Origin: Actinomycetes bacterium
GTDB lineage: Bacteria; Actinomycetota; Actinomycetes; Mycobacteriales; Micromonosporaceae
Direction: 5' to 3'
Length of the DNA stretch: 13,913 nt
Assembly (NCBI GenBank): GCA_021793335.1
Contig: JAJYSW010000070.1
Location: 1 to 13,913, forward strand
Position numbers and translations under genes: made by a program. Below are positions 1-5,776 of the stretch, in pieces (positions within the stretch are counted from its first letter, which is position 1; each line of letters starts with the position of its first letter). Under the pieces are notes generated by a model, which saw only the letters and a program-made list of their open reading frames with translations, ran no database searches and was not told where the DNA came from.

Positions 1-248
1 TCGTTACATCTGAATGTCGCCTCGTGTTCCAATGGGCAGTAAGGCAGAGAGCGCGTGCGGACGGCATCTTCGATATCGGTGTGCGCGCAGCGTATCGCTC
101 ATCCGATTCGGTGAGGCGAGTTCGAGAACGCATCGGACGCTCCTCTGGAGTACTCGGCGCCGCCGAGCGAGCCTGCCGGGCCGGGGCTGCGAGGCGAGAG
201 GGAGCGGTTCTGGTGACGTGCGGCCTTGCGGCAGACCGAGCAGGCCAG
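1..248. other. Upstream region with no supported gene
   Basis: I see no convincing gene here. Reading frames run through on both strands, as expected in GC-rich DNA, but none has recognisable protein character. The only notable elements lie at the right edge. A good Shine-Dalgarno-like AGAGGGAG (197-204) precedes an in-frame GTG at 213, and AGCAGG (239-244) precedes the GTG at 249. Both could serve the membrane protein that follows. No clear promoter for the copper operon was found, so it may start further left. Confidence 0.4.
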
Positions 249-275
249 GTGATTCGGGTGCTATGCGAGAATCAC
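249..275. promoter_or_regulatory. 7-bp inverted repeat before the copper operon
   Basis: GTGATTC (249-255) and GAATCAC (269-275) form a perfect 7-bp inverted repeat with a 13-base centre, overlapping the proposed start region of the first copper gene. A second, interlocked pair, TATGC (262-266) and GCATA (281-285), is also present. The spacing of about 20 bases between arm centres would suit a dimeric regulator. If GTG 279 is the true start, the site lies just upstream of it. The regulator cannot be named from sequence, and chance is not excluded. Confidence 0.3.
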
Positions 276-821
276 TCCGTGCATATCGGCCAGCCGTTCT
301 TCCGCGGGTTCCGCGCCCTCGTGTTCGCGGTGGTCTGCGTCGCGGTCTCGGCCGGTCTGCACTGCGTCGCCGGCGGTTCCGTGGTCGGGCCCGGCCGGTT
401 CGCCTCGGCCGTCGCCGTCATCGCGGTGCTGGCCCTGCTCGTGGGCGGCGCCCAGCGCGGTTCGATGTTCCTGCTCGTCGCGTGCGCCCTGGCGCAGTCG
501 GGACTGCACGTGTGGTTCAGCCTCGGCGAGGGCCATGCCGAACACCTGACGCCGAGCCCGTCGATGCTGCTGGTGCACTCGCTGGCCGCAGTGGTCTCGG
601 CGCTGTGGCTGGAACGAGGCGAGTCCGCGATGGCCGCCTTCATCGACTTCCTGGTACTCCTGTGCAGCCCGGGCCTGTGGCTGCGACTGCTCAAGCCCTT
701 CGGCCCGGCGCTGCCGCCCCGGCCGATGCCGGCCGCTCCAGTCTTCGTGCGCATCTGGCTCGACGCGCTCACCGCCACGGCCTCGCGCCGCGGGCCACCT
801 GTTCACTCGTTCTCCCTGTGA
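249..821 (+). CDS. Small multi-pass membrane protein, first gene of a copper operon
   Basis: This is a hydrophobic protein of about 190 residues with several likely membrane helices: a first helix around FRALVFAVVCVAVSAGLHCV, then SAVAVIAVLALLVGGA, FLLVACALAQSGLHVWFSLG, and a further one near LVHSLAAVVSALWL. It resembles actinomycete integral membrane proteins encoded next to PCu(A)C and CopC genes. That neighbourhood suggests a role in copper handling, but no copper motif is visible apart from scattered Cys and His residues. The start is uncertain. I use GTG 249 (AGCAGG four bases upstream). GTG 213 has a stronger ribosome site, and GTG 279 fits a short N-terminus before the first helix. The frame stays open to an ATG at 24, but that N-terminal part is Arg-rich and unlike a membrane protein. 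Function is unknown. Confidence 0.65.
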   Translation: MIRVLCENHSVHIGQPFFRGFRALVFAVVCVAVSAGLHCVAGGSVVGPGRFASAVAVIAVLALLVGGAQRGSMFLLVACALAQSGLHVWFSLGEGHAEHLTPSPSMLLVHSLAAVVSALWLERGESAMAAFIDFLVLLCSPGLWLRLLKPFGPALPPRPMPAAPVFVRIWLDALTATASRRGPPVHSFSL

Positions 822-885
822 CCTTGCCATCGGCGGCGCCGTCCACGCGGGCGGTGGCCGCCGCGAGCGCCCCTGCCGTCGAGCC

Positions 886-908
886 CCGTCACGGCCGGGC
901 CGTGACGG
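886..908. promoter_or_regulatory. 10-bp perfect palindrome before the PCu(A)C gene
   Basis: CCGTCACGGC (886-895) and GCCGTGACGG (899-908) are perfect inverted arms around a 3-base centre. They sit in the 121-base gap between the membrane protein and the PCu(A)C gene, 34 bases before the latter's ATG. It could be an operator, a weak intergenic terminator, or an mRNA-stabilising hairpin that sets the level of the downstream genes. There is no T-tract. The arm length makes chance less likely, but its role is inferred only from position. Confidence 0.4.
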
Positions 909-942
909 CTCCGGCGCGCTCGAACCTGAGAAGAGAGCGAAC

Positions 943-1488
943 ATGAACGACACGATGTCCAATGCCCTTTCCCGTGCCGCCGCGGCCGCGGCACTGAGCC
1001 TCGGCCTGCTCGCAGCCTGCGCCGACGGGGGCGAAGCGGAGAAGAACGAGGACGACACCGCCCGAGCGGCGGCCGCCGAGTCCGTGACCGTCGTCGACGC
1101 CTGGGCCGTCGCCACCGAAGAGGGCATGACCGCGGTCTTCGGTGTCCTGGAGAACGGAGCGGACACCGAGGCGCGCATCGTCGAGGCCGCCAGCGACCTG
1201 TCCCGCGTAGAGCTGCACGAGGTCGCCGAGTCCGACGGCGACATGGTCATGCAGGAAGTCGAGGAGGGCTTCGCCGTCCCCGCCGGCGGCGAGCACGAAC
1301 TGCACCCCGGCGGCGACCACCTGATGCTCATGGAGCTGGCCGAACCGCTCGTCGCCGGGGACAGGATCGCCATGACACTGGTCTTCGAAGACGGTTCGGA
1401 ACTCGTTTTCGACGCCGTCGCGAAGGACTTCGCCGGCGGCGACGAGGAGTACGAGCCGCACGGCGACCACGACGCGCACGACATGTAG
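943..1488 (+). CDS. PCu(A)C-type periplasmic/extracytoplasmic copper chaperone lipoprotein
   Basis: The 181-residue protein has a lipoprotein signal ending in lipobox LAAC (Cys26), an acidic linker, and a PCu(A)C (DUF461) domain from about residue 48 to 160. The Cu(I) motif is visible as His92-X10-Met103-X22-His126-X-Met128, close to the family pattern H-X10-M-X21-H-X-M. A His/Asp-rich tail (EPHGDHDAHD, residues 171-180) could add a further copper site. The family binds Cu(I) outside the membrane and passes it to cuproproteins such as cytochrome oxidase CuA, or in Streptomyces (ECuC) along a route to the radical copper oxidase GlxA. The gene lies 9 bases upstream of the DyP peroxidase gene, so the two are surely co-transcribed. 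The ribosome site before ATG 943 is weak (AGAAGAGAG). Domain assignment is secure; the partner protein is inferred. Confidence 0.92.
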   Translation: MNDTMSNALSRAAAAAALSLGLLAACADGGEAEKNEDDTARAAAAESVTVVDAWAVATEEGMTAVFGVLENGADTEARIVEAASDLSRVELHEVAESDGDMVMQEVEEGFAVPAGGEHELHPGGDHLMLMELAEPLVAGDRIAMTLVFEDGSELVFDAVAKDFAGGDEEYEPHGDHDAHDM

Positions 1489-1497
1489 GGGGCGGCG

Positions 1498-2691
1498 ATG
1501 GAACCGACCCGCACGACTATGCGACGGCGAGGGCTGCTCACCGCCGCGGGAGGCGCTGCGCTCGGTGCGGCCGGAGCCGGAGCGGCGGCGACCTTCGGCC
1601 GGGACGAGGGACCCGGAACCGAGACCGCCCCGGAGACCACGGTGCCCTTCCACGGCCCGCACCAGGCCGGAATCGCCACACCCGCACAGGACCGCGCGGT
1701 GCTGCTCGCGCTCGACATGCACGAGACGGTCGACGCCGACCGTCTGGCCGCGGTCATGCGGCTGCTGTCCGACGACGCCGCACGACTGACCGGGGGCGTC
1801 CCGGCGCTGGCCGACGCCGATGCCGAGCTCGCGGCCGAACCGGCCCGGCTGACGGTCACCTTCGGCTTCGGGCTCGATCTGCTGGATCGCCTCGGGCTGG
1901 CCGGAGCGCTCCCGGAAGGCGCGAGACCGGTACCGGCCTTCGGCACGGACCGGCTGGAGGAACGCTGGTCCGGCGGGGACCTGCTGATCCAGGTGTGCGG
2001 CGACGGCGACCTCGCCGTCAGCCACGCGGTGCGGATGCTGGTCAAGGACTCCCGGTCCTTCGCCACCGTCCGCTGGACGCAGCGCGGGTTCCTCCAGCGG
2101 CCGACCGGGGGCGGCACGGCGCGCAACATCATGGGCCAGATCGACGGGACCGGGAATCCCGTTCCCGGCGAGCCGGCCTTCGACTCGGCGGTCTGGATCG
2201 GCGAGGACGCCGGTCCGTTCGCCGGCGGCACCATGATGGTCGTCCGCCGCATCCGCACCGACCTGGACCAGTGGGACAGGCTCGACCCGGTCGGGAAGGG
2301 CCGTGTCATCGGCCGCCGACTCTCGGACGGCGCGCCGTTGACCGGAGAGACCGAGGACGACCCGGTCGACCTGGAGGCGCGCGAGGCGAACGGGCTGCCG
2401 GTCATCCCGGCGAGCGCCCATGTCCGCCGCGCCGCCGAGGCCGGAGCGGTGATGCTGCGACGCTCCTACAACTACGACGACGGTCCCCGCGAGGACGGCT
2501 CCCCGGACACCGGACTGGTGTTCGTGGCCTTTCAGGCCGATGTCGAGCAGTTCAACACCGTCCAGGCCCACCTGGACGAGGCCGACCTGCTCAATACCTA
2601 TGCGGTGGCCGTTGGATCGGCGGTCTTCGCGGTGCCGCCCGGCTGCGGTGAAGGAGGTTGGATCGGCCGGACCTTCCTCGAACAATACTGA
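1498..2691 (+). CDS. dtpA: Tat-exported dye-decolourising heme peroxidase (DtpA-like)
   Basis: This 397-residue DyP-type peroxidase starts with a Tat signal (twin arginine MRRRGLL, residues 8-14, then an Ala/Gly-rich hydrophobic stretch to about 33). The DyP signature GQIDG (213-217) supplies the distal Asp216. His308 in SAHVRR is the expected proximal heme ligand, and Arg321/Arg322 in LRRSYNY the distal arginine. The family uses H2O2 to oxidise dyes and other substrates. In Streptomyces lividans the Tat-exported DtpA works with Cu chaperones in maturation of the radical copper oxidase GlxA. Here it sits between PCu(A)C and CopC genes, which fits that role better than the EfeUOB iron-uptake role of EfeB, since no efeU/efeO is present. 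The start ATG 1498 has a GGGGGCGG ribosome site. Neither GlxA nor Sco is in the window. Confidence 0.92.
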   Translation: MEPTRTTMRRRGLLTAAGGAALGAAGAGAAATFGRDEGPGTETAPETTVPFHGPHQAGIATPAQDRAVLLALDMHETVDADRLAAVMRLLSDDAARLTGGVPALADADAELAAEPARLTVTFGFGLDLLDRLGLAGALPEGARPVPAFGTDRLEERWSGGDLLIQVCGDGDLAVSHAVRMLVKDSRSFATVRWTQRGFLQRPTGGGTARNIMGQIDGTGNPVPGEPAFDSAVWIGEDAGPFAGGTMMVVRRIRTDLDQWDRLDPVGKGRVIGRRLSDGAPLTGETEDDPVDLEAREANGLPVIPASAHVRRAAEAGAVMLRRSYNYDDGPREDGSPDTGLVFVAFQADVEQFNTVQAHLDEADLLNTYAVAVGSAVFAVPPGCGEGGWIGRTFLEQY

Positions 2692-2738
2692 ACCATCACA
2701 TCATGTCCGCCCCTTGGAATGACACAAAGGAGCATTCA

Positions 2739-3395
2739 ATGCACACCATCGATGAGCGTCGCACGGCCGGGGGCCGGGCCCGGCCCTCCCTGTTCCGCTG
2801 GGCGCTGGCCGCGCTGAGCGGTCTCGTGCTCGCCGCGTCCCTGCCCGCACCGGCCTCGGCCCACGCCGCACTTCTGAGCACTTCTCCGGAGGAAGGCGCC
2901 ACCGTCCAGACCGCCCCCGGCGAGGTCGCCGCGACCTTCTCGGAGATCCTCGACGGTCCCTCCACCGAGATCGCCGTCACCGGGCCCGAGGAGACGCCGA
3001 TCGAGGTCGAGCCGGCCACGTTCGACGGCGACACCTTCATACAGCCGATGCTGTACACCGTCCCCGGCGACTACACCATCGCCTTCCGCGTGATCTCCGA
3101 GGACGGCCACCGCGTCGACGGCTCGCTCACCTTCACCGTCGTGCAGATTCCCGACGAGCTGTACGCCGAGGGGGCCGAGCCCGCCGAGGAGAGCGACGAG
3201 GACGTCGAGGAGACCGAGGAGACCGATCAGTCCGAGGAGACCGCGTCGGAGACCGAGACCGATGCTGCGGCCGAGGATTCGGGCTTGGGCACCGGCGTCA
3301 TCATCGCCATCGTGCTGCTCGCGGCCCTGGTCGTCGTGGGCGGCGGCATCGTGATCTTCAAAGCCGCGGGCCGACGCAAGTCCGGCGCCGAGTGA
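2739..3395 (+). CDS. copC: CopC-domain copper-binding protein with C-terminal membrane anchor
   Basis: The 218-residue protein has an N-terminal signal peptide, predicted to be cut after ASA (residues 39-41) so that His42 becomes the mature N-terminus. The CopC beta-sandwich spans about 42-136. The Cu(II) His-brace residues are visible: N-terminal His42 plus Asp122 and His124 (D-G-H). A long Glu/Asp/Thr-rich linker (about 145-182) leads to one membrane helix (GVIIAIVLLAALVVVGGGIV) and a basic tail, so the domain is tethered outside the cell. Unlike CopC-CopD (YcnJ) fusions there is no multi-helix importer domain. The start is set by AAAGGAG (2726-2732), seven bases before ATG 2739; the frame is open further upstream but overlaps the peroxidase gene. 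It is the last gene of the copper operon, followed by a terminator. It probably stores or supplies Cu(II) outside the membrane. Confidence 0.9.
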   Translation: MHTIDERRTAGGRARPSLFRWALAALSGLVLAASLPAPASAHAALLSTSPEEGATVQTAPGEVAATFSEILDGPSTEIAVTGPEETPIEVEPATFDGDTFIQPMLYTVPGDYTIAFRVISEDGHRVDGSLTFTVVQIPDELYAEGAEPAEESDEDVEETEETDQSEETASETETDAAAEDSGLGTGVIIAIVLLAALVVVGGGIVIFKAAGRRKSGAE

Positions 3396-3424
3396 CTCTT
3401 GAGCGGCCGCGATCCTGAGCGATG

Positions 3425-3465
3425 ACGGCGCGGCGGTGAGCGCGATCCGCTCACCGCCGCGCCGT
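3425..3465 (+). terminator. Strong hairpin terminator of the copper operon
   Basis: Perfect 18-bp inverted arms (3425-3442 and 3448-3465) enclose a 5-base loop, 29 bases after the copC stop codon. The stem is very GC-rich and lacks a clear T-tract, as is usual for high-GC actinomycetes. It separates the copper operon from the sigma-factor promoter at 3509. Confidence 0.85.
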
Positions 3466-3508
3466 TCGCCGCGTTCGGCGGGCATTCGCCGTCTCTTCGC
3501 CGTATCGA

Positions 3509-3537
3509 GTGACACTGCGATCGACCGGTAGTAGGGT
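3509..3537 (+). promoter_or_regulatory. Candidate vegetative promoter for the sigma factor gene
   Basis: GTGACA (3509-3514, five of six bases of TTGACA) and TAGGGT (3532-3537, the conserved TA...T of TATAAT) are separated by exactly 17 bases. Transcription would begin near 3544. No GNNT-N15/16-GGGTAY element was found upstream of this gene, so it does not look autoregulated through the promoter type seen at its neighbours. Confidence 0.5.
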
Positions 3538-3743
3538 GTGGTCAGCGCCGGAATCGAAGCTGATTCGCGTTGGGGCGGGGCCGTTGTAATGGCCGGGCCG
3601 CAAGCGAAACGGCAGGGCCGAGACGCCGACGCACCGACAACAGCATTGACCGAACACAGCCATGAGCGCCGCCCGCGACGGGCCCGCTCGCCCCCCGGAC
3701 CTGTGCCCCCTGTGACCGCGTGAGCGGTCCGCCCGGCAAGAGC

Positions 3744-3764
3744 GCGCCGGCAATCCGCCGGCGC
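3744..3764 (+). promoter_or_regulatory. Hairpin in the sigma factor 5' leader
   Basis: GCGCCGGC (3744-3751) and GCCGGCGC (3757-3764) form a perfect 8-bp stem with loop AATCC, 32 bases before ATG 3797. A smaller 6-bp hairpin (3714-3729) precedes it. Together they could attenuate transcription or limit access to the ribosome site. They match no riboswitch family that I recognise. Confidence 0.35.
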
Positions 3765-3796
3765 CCACCAGCAGGACAGGCAAGGACGGTGATCCC

Positions 3797-4594
3797 ATGA
3801 CGGCTAAGCATTCGACGCGCAAGCGGTCCAGATCCGACGAGTACGGTCATTTGGCGCCGTTGTTCGTGGAGTTGGCGGGGTTGGATCGTGGTGATCCGCG
3901 GCATGCGGAGGTTCGGGAGCGGTTGGTGACGGGGTATTTGCCGTTGGCCGAGCATATTGCGCAGCGGTTTTCGGGTAAGGGGATCGCTCGGGATGATCTG
4001 GTGCAGGTGGCGTCGGTGGGGTTGATTCATGCGGTGGATCGGTTCGATCCGGAGCAGGGTGCGGATTTTCTGTCGTATGCGGTGCCGACGGTGATGGGTG
4101 AGGTGCGGCGGCATTTTCGGGATACGTCGTGGCCGATGCGGGTGCCGCGGCGGTTGCAGGAGTTGCGGTTGTCGGTCAATCGTGGGAGTGCGGAGTTGGC
4201 GCAGCGGTTGGGGCGTCCGGCGTCGGTGGGGGAGTTGGCGGAGTATTTGGGGGTGTCGGAGGCGGAGGTGGCCGAGGGGTATGAGGCGCGGCAGGCGTAT
4301 CGGGCGGTGTCGTTGGATGAGCCGCCGTTCGAGGATGGTGAGCGGGCGCCGTTGTCGGAGTCGGTGGGGTCTGAGGATGCGGCGTTGGAGTTGGTGGAGA
4401 ATCACGAGTCGTTGGTGCCGTTGATTCAGGAGTTGCCTGTGCGGGAGCGTCGGATTTTGGCGTTGCGGTATTTCCGGGATATGACGCAGACGCAGATCGC
4501 CGCTGAGGTGGGGATTTCGCAGATGCATGTGTCGCGGTTGTTGCATCGGGTGCTCGGCGAGCTTCGTGAGGGCATGACCAACGCCCCCACCTGA
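3797..4594 (+). CDS. SigB/SigF/SigG-family alternative RNA polymerase sigma factor
   Basis: This 265-residue group 3 sigma-70 factor has region 2 at about 45-115 (YLPLAEHIAQRF, DDLVQVASVGLIHAVDRFDP, then SYAVPTVMGEVRRHFRD), region 3 at about 118-190 and region 4 at about 205-258. The region 4 helix-turn-helix covers TQTQIAAEVGISQMHVSRLL. This is the general-stress/osmotic/development sigma family (SigB, SigF, SigG, SigH of actinomycetes), normally held by RsbW-type anti-sigma factors. None is encoded here, so it is orphan in this window. Codon use is extraordinary: 26 of 30 Leu codons are TTG and third positions favour G over C, from about codon 18 to codon 250. The first and last codons are ordinary. 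Start ATG 3797 follows ACGGTGATCCC. The end lies 2 bases from a convergent small gene. Confidence 0.95.
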   Translation: MTAKHSTRKRSRSDEYGHLAPLFVELAGLDRGDPRHAEVRERLVTGYLPLAEHIAQRFSGKGIARDDLVQVASVGLIHAVDRFDPEQGADFLSYAVPTVMGEVRRHFRDTSWPMRVPRRLQELRLSVNRGSAELAQRLGRPASVGELAEYLGVSEAEVAEGYEARQAYRAVSLDEPPFEDGERAPLSESVGSEDAALELVENHESLVPLIQELPVRERRILALRYFRDMTQTQIAAEVGISQMHVSRLLHRVLGELREGMTNAPT

Positions 4595-4596
4595 CC

Positions 4597-4809
4597 TCAT
4601 CGCCCCTCCTCGGTCTCGTCCTCGGACCGGGCGGGCCCCGAATCGCGCCGCCCGTGCTCCGGGCGGCGCCGCTCCGCGCCGGTGATCCGGCCGAAACCGG
4701 ACTCGTCCTCGGCCTTCTGCCCCACGTGCGAATCGCTTCCCCCGGCCCTGTCCGCCTCCGAGACCCACCGCCGCATCGCATCGGCGATCCTGCGCAGTAT
4801 CCGACGCAT
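4597..4809 (-). CDS. Small basic/charged protein of 70 residues, unknown function
   Basis: I do not recognise this protein. It begins MRRILRRIADAMRRWVSEAD, a likely amphipathic basic helix, and continues as a hydrophilic, probably disordered Arg/Asp/Glu-rich tail ending DETEEGR. There are no cysteines and no membrane segment. Three things support it as real. A near-perfect ribosome site (GGGAGGGAGG) lies six bases before the ATG. A GCAT-N16-GGGTAT stress-type promoter ends 31 bases before the ATG. Codon third positions are mostly G or C. The frame stays open upstream to 4881, but the ribosome site fixes the start at 4809. It converges on the sigma factor gene with only 2 bases between stop codons. 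The amphipathic N-terminus could bind membrane or nucleic acid; that is speculation. Confidence 0.6.
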   Translation of the reverse strand: MRRILRRIADAMRRWVSEADRAGGSDSHVGQKAEDESGFGRITGAERRRPEHGRRDSGPARSEDETEEGR

Positions 4810-4815
4810 GGCCGG

Positions 4816-4827
4816 CCTCCCTCCCTC
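4816..4827 (-). promoter_or_regulatory. Strong ribosome binding site fixing the start of the 70-residue gene
   Basis: Read on the minus strand, GAGGGAGGGAGG ends six bases before the ATG at 4809. It is one of the best Shine-Dalgarno matches in the window. It is the main reason to start this gene at 4809 rather than at upstream in-frame codons. Confidence 0.6.
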
Positions 4828-4840
4828 GTCACCGTGAGGC

Positions 4841-4866
4841 ATACCCGGCAGCGCACGCGTCCATGC
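4841..4866 (-). promoter_or_regulatory. SigB/SigF-type promoter of the 70-residue gene
   Basis: On the minus strand: GCAT (4866-4863), 16-base spacer, GGGTAT (4846-4841). The -10 element matches the SigB/SigF consensus GGGTAY exactly and the -35 matches only the loose GNNT. It ends 31 bases before the start codon, leaving room for a short leader with the ribosome site. Confidence 0.5.
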
Positions 4867-4982
4867 GGGGGCGAGGGCCACGAGCGGACCTCCGCCGGTG
4901 CGGCATCCGGCAGCTCCATGAACTCACCTCTCCGGCCGGGTTCTGCGAATCGGGACCGCCGGGCCGCTTCGCGGCAGGCGGC

Positions 4983-5008
4983 GTGTCGCTCCAAGACGTT
5001 CGGGGTAC
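4983..5008 (+). promoter_or_regulatory. SigB/SigF-type promoter of udgX
   Basis: GTGT (4983-4986), 16-base spacer, GGGTAC (5003-5008). The -10 matches GGGTAY. The element ends 32 bases before ATG 5041. The block GTGTCG and the context CGGGGTAC are shared with the promoter before the DUF4383 gene (8215-8239), which supports a common regulator. Confidence 0.6.
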
Positions 5009-5040
5009 CCCGCGGCGATACCCGACCCGAGGAGCACGAG

Positions 5041-5703
5041 ATGACGCCACGCGCGCTCGGCGCCGAACGGTTCGTCCCGCCGTCCGACGACCTCGGACGG
5101 TTGCGGGAGGCCGCCGCGGCCTGCGAGGGATGCGACCTGTTCCGCGACGCGACCCGGACGGTGTTCGGCACCGGTCCCGAACGGGCCCGCCTCGTCCTGG
5201 CGGGGGAACAGCCCGGCGACCACGAGGACAAGTCGGGGAAGCCGTTCACCGGCCCGTCCGGAGGACTGCTCGACCGGGCGCTCGACCGGGCCGGCATCGA
5301 CTGCGAGGGCGTCTACCTCACCAACGCGGTCAAGCACTTCAAGTTCGCGCGGCTCCAACAGAACGGCCGTCGCATCCATAAGAAGCCCACCCGGGGAGAG
5401 GCAACCGCCTGCCGGCCGTGGCTCCTCGCCGAACTCAACGCCGTGCGCCCCGAACTGGTCGTGGCGCTGGGCGCAACGGCCGCGAAATCGCTGATGGGCC
5501 CCGACTTCCGAGTGACCGTGCAGCGCGGCGCAGTCCACGACCTGGCGATCGACGGTCTCGACGAGGCCACCGCCCTCCTCGCCACCGTGCACCCCGCCTC
5601 GGTACTCCGCCTGCGCGAACCGGAGCGCGAGGACGCCTTCGCCGCGATGGTCGCGGACCTGAGCAAGGCCGCCGAGTTCATCGCGGCGGGGCCGCGCCGC
5701 TGA
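5041..5703 (+). CDS. udgX: UdgX-type uracil-DNA glycosylase (4Fe-4S)
   Basis: The 220-residue enzyme belongs to the uracil-DNA glycosylase superfamily, close to family 4. Motif A is GEQPGD (55-60) and the second catalytic motif HPASVLR (184-190). Four cysteines (28, 31, 88, 124) are placed to hold a 4Fe-4S cluster. The loop GRRIHKKP with His113 is the hallmark of UdgX, in which this histidine attacks the abasic sugar and forms a stable covalent enzyme-DNA adduct after uracil removal, rather than turning over. UdgX is known from Mycobacterium smegmatis and other actinomycetes. GAGGAG six bases before ATG 5041 fixes the start; the frame remains open far upstream through non-coding DNA. It has its own stress-type promoter, suggesting induction with the neighbouring stress genes. 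A hairpin terminator follows. Confidence 0.92.
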   Translation: MTPRALGAERFVPPSDDLGRLREAAAACEGCDLFRDATRTVFGTGPERARLVLAGEQPGDHEDKSGKPFTGPSGGLLDRALDRAGIDCEGVYLTNAVKHFKFARLQQNGRRIHKKPTRGEATACRPWLLAELNAVRPELVVALGATAAKSLMGPDFRVTVQRGAVHDLAIDGLDEATALLATVHPASVLRLREPEREDAFAAMVADLSKAAEFIAAGPRR

Positions 5704-5718
5704 AACACGGACCCGCAC

Positions 5719-5761
5719 ACGGCGAGGGCACCGCGTCCCCTCCGCGCGGTGCCCTCGTCGT
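5719..5761. terminator. Bidirectional hairpin terminator between udgX and CBS gene 1
   Basis: A perfect 13-bp stem (5723-5735 with 5745-5757) around a 9-base loop lies in the 73-base gap between two convergent stop codons. It can be lengthened by further pairs after one G-U. It can serve both strands. Confidence 0.75.
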
Positions 5762-5776
5762 CCTCACCGCCGCCCA

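Larger units (their letters stand above)
3396..3796 (+). other. 401-base gene-free stretch: terminator, promoter and long leader of the sigma gene
   Basis: This stretch holds the copper-operon terminator, a vegetative-type promoter (3509-3537) and a leader of about 250 bases before the sigma factor ATG. The leader contains two small hairpins: GACCGC/GCGGTC (3714-3729) and GCGCCGGC/GCCGGCGC (3744-3764). The second lies 32 bases before the start codon. A 61-codon GTG frame (3538-3723) overlaps the expected transcription start, has no ribosome site and is rejected as a gene. The long structured leader hints at post-transcriptional control, which is inference. Confidence 0.5.

Noticed and set aside
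14..946. 310-codon + frame over the first kilobase
   Set aside because: Arg/Pro/Ala-rich product with no domain, out of frame with the clearly hydrophobic membrane protein; typical GC-rich shadow frame.
261..2405. 714-codon minus frame opposite the copper operon
   Set aside because: Low-complexity Ser/Ala/Arg/Pro product lying antisense to genes with clear motifs (PCu(A)C, DyP); no ribosome site.
889..2685. 598-codon minus frame opposite PCu(A)C and DyP genes
   Set aside because: Complementary-frame artefact; Gly/Arg/Asp/Val-rich without recognisable domains.
3534..3539. GGGTGT before the sigma gene as an autoregulatory SigB-type -10
   Set aside because: One mismatch in the core and no -35 GNNT at 14-16 bases; the overlapping vegetative promoter explains it better.
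3538..3723. 61-codon GTG frame in the sigma leader
   Set aside because: It starts at the end of the -10 element, before the expected transcription start, with no ribosome site and no protein-like character.
3542..4768. 408-codon minus frame opposite the sigma factor
   Set aside because: Its His/Pro/Arg-rich, repeat-like product is just the complement of the G/T-rich sigma codons.
5018..5023. Extra GGGTAT on the minus strand beside the udgX start
   Set aside because: No GNNT element at a suitable distance and about 210 bases from the nearest minus-strand start; a better site exists at 4841.
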